Source of the DNA: Aeoliella mucimassa
Lineage (GTDB): Bacteria; Planctomycetota; Planctomycetia; Pirellulales; Lacipirellulaceae
NCBI RefSeq assembly: GCF_007748035.1
Contig: NZ_CP036278.1
Span: 2,790,001-2,854,000 of the forward strand
Length of the DNA stretch: 64,000 nt
Reading direction: 5' to 3'
The notes under the pieces were generated by a model. That model worked only from the letters and a program-made list of their open reading frames with translations, ran no database searches and was not told where the DNA came from. Shown in pieces: positions 16,439 to 27,004 of the stretch (position 1 is its first letter; every line of letters begins with the position of its first letter). The position numbers and the translations under genes are program-made.

Positions 16439-17398
16439 ATGAGCAAGGGATTTATCACGCTGCCTCGTTCTGTGTTGGACGAACTAAGAGACGATCACGA
16501 ACTCTATGGATTCATGGTACTCTTAGTAGACTTGGCCGCTTATCAACAGCGGCCAGGTCGAAATGGGGAAACCTTGCAGCCGGGAGACTTGTATGCGGGA
16601 AAACGTCGTTTGGCAGCACTAACAGGCCGAGCCCCTTCTTGGTGCGAGCGTGCGATTATTAGGTTGCAGAAACGAGCCCTTGTCGAGCCAAGGCCGAGCC
16701 AGGTTGAGAAGATAATAAGTGTCTGTAATTGGAGCGATTATCGTCCGGCTAAAAAACGCACGCGAGCCAGGACTGAGCAAGCTTCGGGCCATCGTCGAGC
16801 TAGAGACAGGCCACGTCCGAGCCAGGACCAATCCCTTTCAAAGAAGAAAGAACAATCAATAAACAACAATCTCCCTATGGAGGGCTGGGGAGTTGTTATG
16901 GACAAGCTGGAATCGGCTGGTGTTTCTCAAGCCGAGAAAGCGGTCTCGCTGGCCCGGGAGCAAGGCTCGACTCCCGAGGATGTCTTGAAGCTGATCGCCT
17001 GGTGGTCTCAGCACCGCAATGGGTGGGAGCAGCCAGCGCTGGCATTGTATCGGCGAGTGTGTGCAGCGAAGCCTAAGCTAGCCCCCAGCATTGGCTGGAT
17101 CGACTTTTGCGTAGGATACCGGGTGTGCGAACCAATGCCCGACGAGACGCGACAGCTGATGGCCGATCTGGATGACGACGAAGAGTTGCGTCGTGTGCTT
17201 GCAGGGTCCAATAGTTTTCCACGTAAAGAGTGGCGGGAGATCCAGCTCAAAGCCAAACTGGCAGCGCCTCAAGGTCTTCCGCGAGCGCGAATTGACTTGT
17301 TGGCAGCGCGAATGTGGCTTGAGCGAGAAGACGAGAACGAAATAGTCGACTCTGTAACGAAAGGCCACCGGCCATTACTTGCGGATTGTGGTCGCTAG
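16439..17398 (+). CDS. Replication-initiation-type protein with N-terminal winged helix
   Basis: The 319-residue product starts GFITLPRSVLDELR and contains YAGKRRLAALTGRAPSWCERAIIRLQKRALVEP, the winged-helix pattern of phage and plasmid replication organisers (DnaD-like or primosome proteins). A basic linker (residues about 105-140, KKRTRARTEQ) leads to a helical C-terminal domain. It overlaps functionally with the preceding HTH gene (three-base gap). I infer a role in replication of element 1 after excision. The exact family is uncertain. Confidence 0.62.
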   Translation: MSKGFITLPRSVLDELRDDHELYGFMVLLVDLAAYQQRPGRNGETLQPGDLYAGKRRLAALTGRAPSWCERAIIRLQKRALVEPRPSQVEKIISVCNWSDYRPAKKRTRARTEQASGHRRARDRPRPSQDQSLSKKKEQSINNNLPMEGWGVVMDKLESAGVSQAEKAVSLAREQGSTPEDVLKLIAWWSQHRNGWEQPALALYRRVCAAKPKLAPSIGWIDFCVGYRVCEPMPDETRQLMADLDDDEELRRVLAGSNSFPRKEWREIQLKAKLAAPQGLPRARIDLLAARMWLEREDENEIVDSVTKGHRPLLADCGR

Positions 17399-17466
17399 TA
17401 GTTCCAATCCTCGTGAGATAATGGTGCACGGTTCAGTTCATCTCGGAAGGTGCGCCGTTCTCAGGC

Positions 17467-20400
17467 TTATGTTTTTGTTGTGGAAGCTATTTCTGTTGGG
17501 GCGAACAGGCTGTAAAGTAGCGGAAGTAAGAACAGGTTGACGGCCGTAGCGCCGGCTAGACCGCACAGGATCACCAGGGCCATGGGGTGTTCGATCTCCT
17601 GGCCCGGTAATTCGCCGGTTAGTACGAGGGGAGTGAGGGCCAGGCCGGTGGTGAGCGCGGTCATCAGAATGGGAGCAAGCCGTTCTTCGGCACCTTGTAG
17701 GATAAGCTGACGACGGTTGTCGACGCCTTCTTCCGACTGCAAGTGCCGATAGTGACTGATGAGCATGATCGCGTTGCGGGCTGCAATGCCCAGCACGGTG
17801 ACGAATCCCACCAAGGAGCCGAGTGAGATTACACCTCCACTAGCAAAGACACCTAGCACACCGCTGAGCAGCGCCAGTGGGAGCGCAGTGAGGATCAAGG
17901 CAACGGTTCTAACGTTGCCGAAGTCGATGTATAGAAGCAGTGTGATCGCAACCAGTGAGCCCATGGATAGTAGAAGCATGCGGTGTCGAGAAGTTTGGGC
18001 CTCACGAAATTCGCCCAGGAATTCGGGGTGGTAACCTTCGGGAAACGACACTTCTGCCTTTACCACTCGCTCGATATCCGTAGCGACCGAAGCGAGATCG
18101 CGACCGGCGACGTTGCAAGTGACATCGATGCGTCGCGAAGCGTTTTCGCGAAGCACCTGATTCGGTGCGGGCATTACAGTAACCGTTGCCAAGGTTTCCA
18201 ACGGAACCTGGGCTCCGCTAGGAGTGTCGATCATCAGTTCTCGAAGACTCTGGATGTCGCTCCGTAAGGCTTCTTTACCACACACGACGACGGGGAAGAT
18301 CGCCTGGTCACGGTATATTTCGCCGACGCGGGCTCCGTTGACCAGTGTCGAGACGCTTTGCATCAACACACCGGGCGTCACGCCTAATTGCGAGGCTGCC
18401 TCGGGACGTAACTCGACCGCGATTTGCGGCACAAGTACTTGAGGCTCGACTTTTAGGGTGGTCACCCCTTCGATATCGGCGAGTTGACTGGCCACATCGG
18501 CCGCCGTGTCCCGAAGTTGATCGAGGTCGGGCCCGAACACCCGTACTACGATCGAGGCACTGGTACCGGTCAGAACTTCCTTAATACGTTCGCTAAGGTA
18601 GGTCAGAAGATCGCGGTGCAGTCCTGGATATCCGTTGACAATCGATTGCACTTCGGCCACGGTGTCGTCGTAATTCTCTTCGTCGATACTGATCCAGAGT
18701 TCGGTGAAGTTGGGGCCCACTACCTCATCAGCTACGGTCGCCCGTCCGATATGGGAGCCAAAATTGCGGACGCCAGGCACCTCGAGCATCTCCTCGGAGG
18801 CTCGGATGGTAATATGATCCATCGCATCGATGCCGATGCCTGGCTTCTCAACCCAGTGCATCAAAAAGTCGGTTTCGCGGAACTTCGGCATCAATTCTTC
18901 ACCGAGCCAAGGCACGCAAGCAGCCACTCCAATGAAGAAAAGGAGTGCCGCTCCCAGGGATACACGCGAATGGTTCAGCAGCAGGGAAAGTAGCCCGCTG
19001 TACATTCGCTTGAGCATCCTGACCAGAGGGCCATCCTTCGCGCTGCGTTCAGCAGACTTCGGGAGCAAGAACAGCGACATCGCCGGCGTTACGGTCAACG
19101 CGACCAGTAGCGAGGCGAGGATCGCCAGGATGTAGGCAGTGGCCAAAGGCCGGAAGAACGATCCCGCGAGCCCGGTCAGGAAGAAGACCGGCAAGAATGC
19201 CAGAATCACAATGACCGTGGCATAGACGACTGCACTGCGAACTTCGAGTGAGGCATCAAGCACCACTCGAAATGAGTTACAAGGATTGGGAGATTTCGCG
19301 TTTAGGCGGAGTCGCCGAGTGATGTTTTCGACGTCGATGATCGCATCGTCTACTACTTCGCCTAATGCGATAACGAGTCCAGCTAGCACCATCGTGTTGA
19401 CCGTTCCACCCCGCCAGGCGAGGACCAGTACTGCAGCCACAAGCGACAATGGGATGGCTGTTGCGCTGATGATCGCACTGCGCCAGTCGAAGAGAAATAA
19501 CAGTAAGACAACGACTACCAATACGCAGCCAGCCAGCATCGAGTGAGTCAGATTGGTCAGCGCCCGCTCGATAAACGTCGCGGGCCGGAAGATAGTTGTG
19601 TCGTACTCGATGCCAGCAAAGGCGGGCCGCAGCTCTTCCATCGCTTTCTCGACACCTTTCGTCACATCTAGCGTATTGGCCCAAGGCTGCTTTTCGACAA
19701 TTAGCAATAAGCCGGGCTGATTGTTGATAATCGCGTCGCCGATCGGCGGGGCATGATCATACTCAACCGTGGCAACGTCGAGAAGCCGCAGCGGAGTGGA
19801 CGAACTCGTAGTGCCTGAGGGGGCTTTCGCAGGGGGATTGCGAAACGCAACCACGATCTCGCCGAGTTGCTCCGGGGTATACACGGCAGGGACATGTCGC
19901 AGTGCGAGGCGTTGGTTCGGCGTGTCGACGAAACCTCCCGTGCCCACCGCAGTTGCATCGCGGACGGTTTGTAGAACGCTGTTTAGTGTAAGATTGTTCG
20001 CCCGTAAGCGATCGGGATCGACGGTCACGCGAAGCTCTGGTTCTTTCTCGCCCCAGACTGCAATGTTGGCCACTCCAGGCACCGCCATCAATCGTGGTCG
20101 AATGGTCCATTTCGTAAGTGTGGTCATCTCCATTTGCGACTTCGTATCCGACCACATGCCAATTTTGAGGCAGCGACTCAATGACGAAAGTGGAGGCAAT
20201 ATCACCGGCGGGCGGGCTACCATCGGTAGTTGGCGTGCGGCGAGTGCCAATCGCTCTTGCACCAATTGTCGGGCCGTTAGAAGGTCGGTGCCTGGCTCGA
20301 AAATAAGTCGCACGCTCGACAATCCGAGTACCGACTTGGAGCGAATAGTTTGGACGTAAGGGATTCCGTTCACCGCGTTCTCGATCGGAACCGAGATCAG

Positions 20401-20586
20401 GCTTTCCACATCCTCGGTGGCCATCCCAGGGGCTTCGGTCTGAATTTCTACGAGGGGAGGAGCAAACTCAGGAAAGACGTCGAGCGGAATGTCATCGGCG
20501 GTGCGAACCCCCACTACTACAAGTGCGATGGCCAAGCCAATTATCAGCAGGCGAAGGCGCAATGAGTTTTCAATCAACCAGCTCAT
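17467..20586 (-). CDS. RND efflux pump inner-membrane subunit (CusA/CzcA type)
   Basis: This 1039-residue proton-driven antiporter has the RND layout: a first helix ([17 protein letters not shown]), a large periplasmic loop, helices 2-6 with the charged helix-4 motif [14 protein letters not shown], a second loop and helices 8-12. The motif belongs to the heavy-metal efflux (HME) branch, with Glu in place of the usual first Asp. I chose the ATG at 20586 (MSWLIENS), 7 bases after the stop of the adaptor gene. With the adaptor and outer-membrane factor upstream it forms a complete tripartite pump on one transcript. The metal cannot be named from sequence. The gene is cargo within element 1. Confidence 0.9.
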   Translation of the reverse strand: MSWLIENSLRLRLLIIGLAIALVVVGVRTADDIPLDVFPEFAPPLVEIQTEAPGMATEDVESLISVPIENAVNGIPYVQTIRSKSVLGLSSVRLIFEPGTDLLTARQLVQERLALAARQLPMVARPPVILPPLSSLSRCLKIGMWSDTKSQMEMTTLTKWTIRPRLMAVPGVANIAVWGEKEPELRVTVDPDRLRANNLTLNSVLQTVRDATAVGTGGFVDTPNQRLALRHVPAVYTPEQLGEIVVAFRNPPAKAPSGTTSSSTPLRLLDVATVEYDHAPPIGDAIINNQPGLLLIVEKQPWANTLDVTKGVEKAMEELRPAFAGIEYDTTIFRPATFIERALTNLTHSMLAGCVLVVVVLLLFLFDWRSAIISATAIPLSLVAAVLVLAWRGGTVNTMVLAGLVIALGEVVDDAIIDVENITRRLRLNAKSPNPCNSFRVVLDASLEVRSAVVYATVIVILAFLPVFFLTGLAGSFFRPLATAYILAILASLLVALTVTPAMSLFLLPKSAERSAKDGPLVRMLKRMYSGLLSLLLNHSRVSLGAALLFFIGVAACVPWLGEELMPKFRETDFLMHWVEKPGIGIDAMDHITIRASEEMLEVPGVRNFGSHIGRATVADEVVGPNFTELWISIDEENYDDTVAEVQSIVNGYPGLHRDLLTYLSERIKEVLTGTSASIVVRVFGPDLDQLRDTAADVASQLADIEGVTTLKVEPQVLVPQIAVELRPEAASQLGVTPGVLMQSVSTLVNGARVGEIYRDQAIFPVVVCGKEALRSDIQSLRELMIDTPSGAQVPLETLATVTVMPAPNQVLRENASRRIDVTCNVAGRDLASVATDIERVVKAEVSFPEGYHPEFLGEFREAQTSRHRMLLLSMGSLVAITLLLYIDFGNVRTVALILTALPLALLSGVLGVFASGGVISLGSLVGFVTVLGIAARNAIMLISHYRHLQSEEGVDNRRQLILQGAEERLAPILMTALTTGLALTPLVLTGELPGQEIEHPMALVILCGLAGATAVNLFLLPLLYSLFAPTEIASTTKT

Positions 20587-20593
20587 TGCGTGC

Positions 20594-21988
20594 TTACTTT
20601 CCTGTGCCAAATTCGGTGCCAAATAGCTCTGCAGCGCCGGTGGTTACCACTTTCGTCCCAGGCGAGGGACCCGAGGCGAGAATGGCTTGATCTACGTCGA
20701 CCCACCGCACCACTACTCGGCGTCGTGTGTACTCACGCTCACCCGTCACCGCGTACACCCAGGTGCCACCGTATACGTCGTAAAGAATCGCCGACGCAGG
20801 CACTACGAGCGACTCCGCTTGACCAACCAACGGCAAATCCATACCGACGAGCTGTCCCGGGCGAAGGCCGAGGTTCACATTGCTAATTTCATAATACAGA
20901 TCGGCCGACGACGAAAGTGGATCCGCGCTAGGCGGAGCACTTATCGGCTTAGCTTCGATCATCGTTCCAGCAAGCGAATCCGGCAAGGATTGTCCGCCCA
21001 GCGTTTTCAGCAGGGCTGGTTTGCCTTTATCGATCGTACCGAGCAAGTCGACAAACACCGGTACACGTATCCAAATGGTGTCGAGGTTGATCACTTCAAA
21101 CAAAGGAGTACCCACGGCAACTGTTTGACCAACACGAACGTTTACGCTTCGCACAACGCCTTCGATCGGTGCGGCCAACTGAAGCGGACTTGCTGCTGAC
21201 GAGTCGGCACTCGGATTGAGTTGCTGGAGCATGTTGGCAAGCTGCTTTTCTTGCTGCTGCGCGGCTTGGTAATTCGACTGAGCAATATTGAGCTGTGCAA
21301 TAGCATCGTCCACCGCTTTGCGCGCCCCTGCGCCATCGTTGAATAATTTCTCAGCACGCGACAGCGTAATCTTGGCTGCTTCCACTTCGGCATGGCTCCG
21401 CTCTAGATCGCCGATGGCTGTTTGCTGAGCGGCAACCACATTCGCGCGAGCGGAGACCAGCTGAACTCGTTCGGCCGGAGTCATCACGTCGCGCTCAGGC
21501 GACAGTAACGGCACTAAGTCGACTACCACCTGATTGCGACCTACTTGTGCGCCAGGTAATGGAATTGGCGACGCTCCATACTGAGCAATAATGCCCGGCA
21601 CGGGGGCTGAGACAATCAGCGAGTTGCCAAGTGGTGCCATGGCTTCGCCACCCAAAGTGCGTCGTTTCGATACGATTTGCTCTTCAATGGCCGTCGTAAC
21701 GATTCCCAACCGCTCATTTGCCTTCTCGGTCAAGCGAACCGTGGCCAACTCGGTTTCAACCGGCAGCTTCTCGACCACCGCTGGTTTCTCGTTGTTGGGG
21801 TGTTTCTCCTTGCTCGTATCACGACATCCAGTCAGGATCGCTACACTGACGATGACGAGCAGGCAGATCCCTCCGCATTGCCCAAGCTTCGCACAGCGAA
21901 GGGGGGTTGCGACCGAAACTTGCCAGGCTGGTTTTTGGAGCAGTATCAAGATCCATATCCAGTACAAGTGGGAGAGAATAGAGCACAC
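20594..21988 (-). CDS. Efflux adaptor (membrane fusion) lipoprotein
   Basis: The 464-residue periplasmic adaptor has a lipobox (VSVAILTGC, Cys near residue 55), a coiled-coil hairpin (about residues 175-250: [29 protein letters not shown]), a lipoyl-like domain ([22 protein letters not shown]) and a C-terminal beta-barrel ([16 protein letters not shown]). These are the parts of HlyD/CusB-type adaptors that bridge the RND pump and the outer-membrane channel. The N-terminus before the lipobox is long, so translation may begin at an internal start. It sits 4 bases after the outer-membrane factor gene and 7 bases before the pump gene. Confidence 0.88.
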   Translation of the reverse strand: MCSILSHLYWIWILILLQKPAWQVSVATPLRCAKLGQCGGICLLVIVSVAILTGCRDTSKEKHPNNEKPAVVEKLPVETELATVRLTEKANERLGIVTTAIEEQIVSKRRTLGGEAMAPLGNSLIVSAPVPGIIAQYGASPIPLPGAQVGRNQVVVDLVPLLSPERDVMTPAERVQLVSARANVVAAQQTAIGDLERSHAEVEAAKITLSRAEKLFNDGAGARKAVDDAIAQLNIAQSNYQAAQQQEKQLANMLQQLNPSADSSAASPLQLAAPIEGVVRSVNVRVGQTVAVGTPLFEVINLDTIWIRVPVFVDLLGTIDKGKPALLKTLGGQSLPDSLAGTMIEAKPISAPPSADPLSSSADLYYEISNVNLGLRPGQLVGMDLPLVGQAESLVVPASAILYDVYGGTWVYAVTGEREYTRRRVVVRWVDVDQAILASGPSPGTKVVTTGAAELFGTEFGTGK

Positions 21989-21992
21989 TTAA

Positions 21993-23498
21993 CTAATCTA
22001 GGAGTGTCGCGAACGAAGTCGCCGGAGGAGACAAATCGCCGCTCTCCATCTCGGAAGGCTCTGCTGCTGTTGGACTCGATAGCGGCAATTCTAGCTCTTC
22101 TGGTGGAGACGTTTCCTCAAGCAGCCGAACCAAATCCATCGGTTCTCCATCCAACCGGCAGCCAACACTACGTTCGAGTTCCGCAGCCGCCCGGGCCATA
22201 GCGGCTCGTTGGTCGAGCATGCGACTCCGCACATCGAGATACTGACTGGCGGTTTGCAGCACGAGCAAATAATCGGTACCGCCATCTTCGTACCCTTTTT
22301 TCGCAATCGATAAGGCCTCGTCGATAGTGGGGGCCACTTGCTGCTCCAGTAGCACAAGGTTGTCGCGTGCTTGAATGTATTGCCGAGCGGCTGTGCGAAC
22401 GTCCTGCACAATCTGATCGCGGATCGCGTCGCGCGAATGCATGGCAGCGTTCAGTTCCCAGTCTGCGCGAACAATCCCACCCTGGTTGCGATTGAAAACG
22501 GGAAGATCGATGCGGAGTCCGCCGCCGGTTTTACTGGAGCCGCTATTGGAGCGAACATCAAGCATGCCATCGAGTCGCAGGAATGTCCAGCGCGAGAGAT
22601 CAGACCGTTGCGAGGCGGCCGCTACGGCCCATCTTGCCGCATGATAATCTGGGCGGCATGCCAAGGCTTGGCTTACAAGTGCCGATTCGTCGAACTCACC
22701 AAACTCAGGGCGTGGTAACTCAGTTGCTCGAAGTGGTTCGTCCTGAAAGGGAAGCCCCATCAATAATGCGAGCCTAGCTTCGGCGATCGAGATGTCCTGC
22801 TGACGGACTCCATGTGCGGCCTGAGCATTTAATTGATCGACTCGGGAAGTGATCGATTCTAGCTGGCTAATATCTCCCTCGTTGAGTCGTTGATTCGTTA
22901 GCTGAACAACTTGATTGCGGATATCAATCGCTTCCTGAGCTAAGCGTGCCTGCTCGTCGGCCAAGGCCAGATCGATATAAGCCAGACGAGCATCGCGGGC
23001 GACATCCAGACCGTTCTGAACCAGTTGTTCTCCCACTCGGCGATACTCGCGATTGGCCGCTTTCACGCGGGCTGGACGCAGAAAGTAGGATTCAATCGGG
23101 GCGTAAAGCGTGTATTGCCCTTCTTTTATACTGGTGGGGAAGTAGACCAGAAGTTGGGGGTTCGCAATGAGGCTAGCTTGGATCGAATCGCCGCAAGCCA
23201 TTCCGAGCTGCGCCAGCGTGGCCTGAAAGGCCGAGTTGTTGGAGAGCGCCGTCTCTACCGCTTCGGCTTCGGTCACTCCGTCATGTAGATTTACCGTGGA
23301 CGAAAGGTGTTCCTGGCAAGGTGGGACTCTTGCGAGTTCATACCCAGTACGGCAGCAGACCTCGCGGGACACCAAGCCGGAATCGCAGGCGGGGTTCGCA
23401 CAATGACAGCCTAACTGGGCCGGCAATGCTAGCAACATCAAGCCAGTAAGCACTAGAAGGTATAGGTTGGACGATGGAATGCAGCGACTAGGCATCAT
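21993..23498 (-). CDS. Outer-membrane efflux channel (TolC/CusC type)
   Basis: The 501-residue product has an N-terminal export signal with a possible lipobox (LPAQLGC), a Cys-rich patch (CHCANPACDSG, REVCCRTGYE), and two repeated halves of long helices and strands typical of the outer-membrane factor family (ARDARLAYIDLALADEQARL; TAARQYIQARDNLVLLEQQ). It would form the exit duct of the tripartite pump. The gene is first in the operon. Its upstream region carries palindromes that could be operators. The Cys-rich N-terminus is a plausible metal-binding site, though I have no proof. Confidence 0.87.
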   Translation of the reverse strand: MMPSRCIPSSNLYLLVLTGLMLLALPAQLGCHCANPACDSGLVSREVCCRTGYELARVPPCQEHLSSTVNLHDGVTEAEAVETALSNNSAFQATLAQLGMACGDSIQASLIANPQLLVYFPTSIKEGQYTLYAPIESYFLRPARVKAANREYRRVGEQLVQNGLDVARDARLAYIDLALADEQARLAQEAIDIRNQVVQLTNQRLNEGDISQLESITSRVDQLNAQAAHGVRQQDISIAEARLALLMGLPFQDEPLRATELPRPEFGEFDESALVSQALACRPDYHAARWAVAAASQRSDLSRWTFLRLDGMLDVRSNSGSSKTGGGLRIDLPVFNRNQGGIVRADWELNAAMHSRDAIRDQIVQDVRTAARQYIQARDNLVLLEQQVAPTIDEALSIAKKGYEDGGTDYLLVLQTASQYLDVRSRMLDQRAAMARAAAELERSVGCRLDGEPMDLVRLLEETSPPEELELPLSSPTAAEPSEMESGDLSPPATSFATLLD

Positions 23499-23606
23499 AG
23501 TTCGCTTTACCCGCCGGGCGCGTTAGGGAAGTTCTCATAACTACTAAGTGTGTAGTATTAAGATCGGCCGTTACAATGCTACTCAGACAGTTCTAGCGTT
23601 ACTGCT

Positions 23607-23624
23607 GATTAGGTCCGCCTAATC
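23607..23624. promoter_or_regulatory. Candidate operator upstream of the efflux operon
   Basis: Arms GATTAGG and CCTAATC pair perfectly around four bases, 109-126 bases upstream of the outer-membrane factor start. On the minus strand the core reads TTAGGCGGACCTAA, which shares AGGCGG with the palindrome in the BlaI-type repressor promoter (27008-27026). A second imperfect palindrome near 23543-23559 (ACTAC...GTAGT) recalls BlaI/CopY-type operators. Joint control by that repressor is a hypothesis. Confidence 0.4.
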
Positions 23625-23694
23625 GTTAAGGTCTATTGTGTGGAGCAATCACGGCGTTAGGGGCTAGGTGCATATAGCAAGTGTAGTAACCAAC

Positions 23695-24897
23695 ACTTAA
23701 TCTGACAGACAATCTAGTTAGCGACCAGTTGCAAGTTCTTGTCCAGTCGCTTTTCGTTGACGATCGATTTGGCATCTTCGAAGGTTTCCATTGGCGTTTT
23801 GCCGTAACAGTAGCGACCGCTGTGCGGTCGCTCGTGGTTATAGCTCTTCATCCACTGGTCAAGATCTGTTTGCAGCTCCTCGATCGAGCTGAACATCTTC
23901 TTGCGGAATGCGACCTGGTAAAACTCCTGCAGCATGGTTTTGTGGAATCGTTCACAGATGCCGTTGGATTGTGGCCGCTTGGCCCTGGTCTTCGAGTGAT
24001 CGATGTTCTCGATCGCCAGGTACAGTTGGTACTCGTGATGTTCACGGCTGCCACAGTACTCGGTGCCACGATCGGTGAGCATGCGCAGTACCGGCACGTC
24101 CTCTGCTTCGAAGAATGGAATCACCTGATCGTTTAACATATCGGCCGCGACCAACGCATTCTTGCGATCGTACAGCTTGGCAAACGCAACTCGCGAGTAG
24201 GTGTCGATCACCGTCTGCTGATAGATTCGCCCGACGCCCTTGATGGTGCCGACGTAGAACGTGTCCTGCGCCACCAGGTAACCGGGATGCTCGGTTTCGA
24301 TTTCACCATGAGCTTCCTTCTCCAGCTTCGCTTTCTCCAGGGCCACGACCTGGGATTCGGTAAGGATAATACCATCTTGAGCCACTTTGGCCTCCAGAGC
24401 CTTCAGCCGCTTCTTGAACGTCTCCAGCTCATGCCGCAACCAGACGCTACGGACACCACCTGACGAGATCAGGATGCCCCGTTTCTTCAGTTCGTTGCTC
24501 ACACGGACCTGGCCATAGGCCGGTTGTTCGAAGGCCATTTCGACCACCGCTTCTTCGACCTCCGCGGCCACACGATTCTTGACGACGGGCTTCTTCCGCG
24601 AGATCTCCTTGAGGGCCTCCTCACCGCCGTTGTCGTACAACTCTTTGAAGCGATAGAAGCTATCTCGCGAGTAGCCAAACACTTTACACGCTTCGGAGAC
24701 GTTGCCCAGCCGCTCAGCGAGTTTCAGCAGGCCCAGCTTGTTCTTGATGATTTTCTGATCGTTACTCATCTCGGACACTCCTTGGGGGAAATGAGGCGGC
24801 CGCCGGCTGCAATCACTGCTATCACTCGCTGCGCTCGTTCAAGCAATGATTGCAGCCGGTACTCTAACCTCAAACCTTGGTTAGTGTCAGATTAAGT
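23695..24897 (-). mobile_element. IS481-family insertion sequence
   Basis: The element is bounded by perfect 13-bp inverted repeats: ACTTAATCTGACA at 23695-23707 and its complement at 24885-24897. It holds one transposase gene on the minus strand and a strong hairpin near 24803-24859 (arms CCGGCTGCAATCA/TGATTGCAGCCGG). I see no target duplication at the edges. It lies between the M56 protease gene and the efflux operon, which run in the same direction, so it may separate genes that were once adjacent or bring a new promoter or terminator. Confidence 0.82.
23714..24778 (-). CDS. IS481-family transposase
   Basis: The 354-residue protein has an N-terminal helix-turn-helix (LLKLAERLGNVSEACKVFGYSRDSFYRFKE), a second DNA-binding helical region and an rve-type DDE catalytic core: the first Asp in VAQDTFYVG, the second in MLTDRGTEYCG and the Glu in NGICERFHKTML. 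It catalyses cut or copy transposition of its own element. It is full length, and an AGGA-type site (GGAGTGTCCGAG) precedes the ATG. The frame shows no defect, so the element may be active. Confidence 0.93.
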   Translation of the reverse strand: MSEMSNDQKIIKNKLGLLKLAERLGNVSEACKVFGYSRDSFYRFKELYDNGGEEALKEISRKKPVVKNRVAAEVEEAVVEMAFEQPAYGQVRVSNELKKRGILISSGGVRSVWLRHELETFKKRLKALEAKVAQDGIILTESQVVALEKAKLEKEAHGEIETEHPGYLVAQDTFYVGTIKGVGRIYQQTVIDTYSRVAFAKLYDRKNALVAADMLNDQVIPFFEAEDVPVLRMLTDRGTEYCGSREHHEYQLYLAIENIDHSKTRAKRPQSNGICERFHKTMLQEFYQVAFRKKMFSSIEELQTDLDQWMKSYNHERPHSGRYCYGKTPMETFEDAKSIVNEKRLDKNLQLVAN

Positions 24898-24973
24898 TTT
24901 GATATCTACATAGCAAGAGACTGGCCACAAGAAATGCTATGTGGCCAGTCTGGGGGGCGACAAATCAGTCAAC

Positions 24974-26554
24974 TTACTTCGACGATTCGTGTTCCTGCTC
25001 TTCGTCTTTGTCATCGTGATCTTCTTGGTGATCGCCGTGCTCGTGCTCTTCAGCTTCTTCTTGCTCAAGCACTTTGCTTAGCAGCACGCCATCTTCAGCG
25101 ATTTCGACTTCGTAAACGAGCTCTCCCGAATCCGATTCATACTCAACATCGGCAGAGTAGATCACACGACCATCTTCCGTCTCTCGCTCAATTTCTTCGA
25201 TCTCACCCCCACGAGTTTCTCGTTTCAGGGTTGACTTCACGGCTTGAGGAAGCTCGCTAAACGAACCTACAACTTCTTCACCGTCTTGGTCGTCATCGTC
25301 CTCTTCGTGCTCCGCTTCTTCATTCTCTTCGGCATCGGTCTCCTCTTCATCGACCAGTTCTTTTGAGAGGAGTTTTCCATCGTTATCCACAGTGACTTCG
25401 TAGACGTTGCCATCGAACTCGATCTCGGCTTCAAATTGTACCGTCGAATCCGAGTCTTCTCGTTCGATTTCGAGAATCTTTCCACCAGTTGCTTCTGATT
25501 TAATCGCCTTTTGAACGGTCTTTGGGCACTGCTTCAGAGGGATGGTGTCCTCAGCAGCATTGGAAGGCGAGCAGACCAGGATTACCACTCCACAGCAGAG
25601 TGCTAGTAGCCCGGCTTTTGAAAGATGTGGTGAAACCTGAGGGGATGCAATCATATCAAACCTCCTTCTCGTAAATGACTTAGTTCCAAAACTACTTGCC
25701 AGTGGAGACAAAGGCGCTGGCTCGCCTTGTAAAAACTCAATGGTTAGCAGCAGTGTCTTTGCATAAGAGTATCTTGAGCAGCGAGTACGATTAAGCACGT
25801 GCGTGTCGCAGAGCATTTCTTGGAGCGAACGCAGTTCGCTGCGAGCCCACCAGGCAATCGGATTCCACCATACGATGGATGCAATAATAAATGAGGCTGC
25901 TGACATCCAGTAGTCACGCCGGGCGTAATGGACATACTCATGAGCAATGATGTTGCGGAGTTGAGCATCCGTAAGTGTGTTGGCTAAACACCGCGGGATC
26001 ACAACGAGTGGAACGCGTCCCCAAACCCAGAGAAATGGCGATATATTTGAAGCAACAACACTTACAGCCGGGGAATTGTGAAGACCGACTTTGTTACTTA
26101 CTTCCAGGGCGACTCGACTAATACGCGGGTCGTGTGATTCACTGCCTCGTAGCGCCTTATTTAGCCGCATTGCCTGAAAGCCGCTTGCCCCCAAAAGCAC
26201 TACAGTACCGGAAGCACTAAGCAGAGTAAGTAAAGTGAATAAGGGGATTGGAAGTGATCGGACTGCTTCTTGATGATTGTTTGGTGTTAGGCTTGTGGTG
26301 GTGAGAACGCGAATGGACTCGCGCTCTACCACAGAATGATCGTGAGGTGATTCAATAGACTTGGGCGTTAGGCTGAATACTGGAATCTCGAACAACGGAG
26401 GTGTAACAAGCTTGAGTAGCACCAATATCCAAAGCCCATAACTTATTAAGGGGCGTTTGTGCACTGCTGGGAGTAGTGCAGCTAAACTTATCGCTGCTGC
26501 CATAACGAGAGCAACGACCGAGTTCGTAATAAGGATTTCGGGCAGTTCATCCAC
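24974..26554 (-). CDS. M56 (BlaR1-type) metalloprotease fused to two PepSY-like domains
   Basis: The first 330 residues form a membrane-embedded M56 peptidase: several helices, the zinc site HEYVH at 205-209 followed by RRDYW, and a downstream Glu in SLQEMLCD. A last helix (SKAGLLALCCGVVILVC) leads out of the cytoplasm. Where BlaR1 has a penicillin-binding sensor, this protein has two PepSY-like repeats (about 335-400 and 425-500, each with a KxxxGGxIxEIERE motif) joined by an acidic linker and ending in an Asp/Glu/His-rich tail (HEHGDHQEDHDDKDEE). In BlaR1/MecR1 systems signal binding triggers cleavage of the BlaI repressor, which is encoded 12 bases upstream here. I infer sensing of a metal or of periplasmic stress. 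Confidence 0.85.
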   Translation of the reverse strand: MDELPEILITNSVVALVMAAAISLAALLPAVHKRPLISYGLWILVLLKLVTPPLFEIPVFSLTPKSIESPHDHSVVERESIRVLTTTSLTPNNHQEAVRSLPIPLFTLLTLLSASGTVVLLGASGFQAMRLNKALRGSESHDPRISRVALEVSNKVGLHNSPAVSVVASNISPFLWVWGRVPLVVIPRCLANTLTDAQLRNIIAHEYVHYARRDYWMSAASFIIASIVWWNPIAWWARSELRSLQEMLCDTHVLNRTRCSRYSYAKTLLLTIEFLQGEPAPLSPLASSFGTKSFTRRRFDMIASPQVSPHLSKAGLLALCCGVVILVCSPSNAAEDTIPLKQCPKTVQKAIKSEATGGKILEIEREDSDSTVQFEAEIEFDGNVYEVTVDNDGKLLSKELVDEEETDAEENEEAEHEEDDDDQDGEEVVGSFSELPQAVKSTLKRETRGGEIEEIERETEDGRVIYSADVEYESDSGELVYEVEIAEDGVLLSKVLEQEEAEEHEHGDHQEDHDDKDEEQEHESSK

Positions 26555-26566
26555 GGCATTGCCTTT

Positions 26567-26944
26567 TTACTTGATTTTCTCAACGATACGCTCAAGTATG
26601 TTGCGGTCTTGCTTGCTTAATTTCACTCGCCCAACAAGGGCCAGAAGCATTGGACCAAGAGCTCCGCTAAAGTGGCTCTTGGCCAACTGCTCAAGCTGGA
26701 CTCCCACAAATTCTTCCCGGCCAATAACGGGGCGATATTCGTGAGCGAACTGTCCGCGGTCACACACGACAAGCCCCTTCTCCGATAGTCTGCCTAGTAG
26801 ACTCTTCACGGTTGCGTGAAGGGCGGCTGAATGCTCTCCATAGACCGCTTCGACGATGGGGCGAATCTGTGATGGCCCGCGATCCCACAGTACGTCGAGG
26901 ATGGCGAGTTCCGTGTCTGTCGCATCGGTGCGAATATTCGACAT
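26567..26944 (-). CDS. BlaI/MecI/CopY-family transcriptional repressor
   Basis: This 125-residue winged-helix repressor shows the family pattern TDTELAILDVLWDRGPSQIRPIVEAV, then TVKSLLGRLSEKGLVVCDR, and a C-terminal dimerisation helix with the segment in which these repressors are cleaved. I chose the ATG at 26944 because GAGGAG lies four bases upstream. Family members bind palindromic operators and are inactivated by a partner M56 protease, whose gene follows after 12 bases. A promoter with a palindrome inside its spacer lies just upstream, consistent with autorepression. Confidence 0.9.
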   Translation of the reverse strand: MSNIRTDATDTELAILDVLWDRGPSQIRPIVEAVYGEHSAALHATVKSLLGRLSEKGLVVCDRGQFAHEYRPVIGREEFVGVQLEQLAKSHFSGALGPMLLALVGRVKLSKQDRNILERIVEKIK

Positions 26945-27004
26945 GGTCTCCTCTTTTGCAGGTGAAGTGATTGCCTGTTGGCTAATGCAAGGCAAGTTGC
27001 TTCA

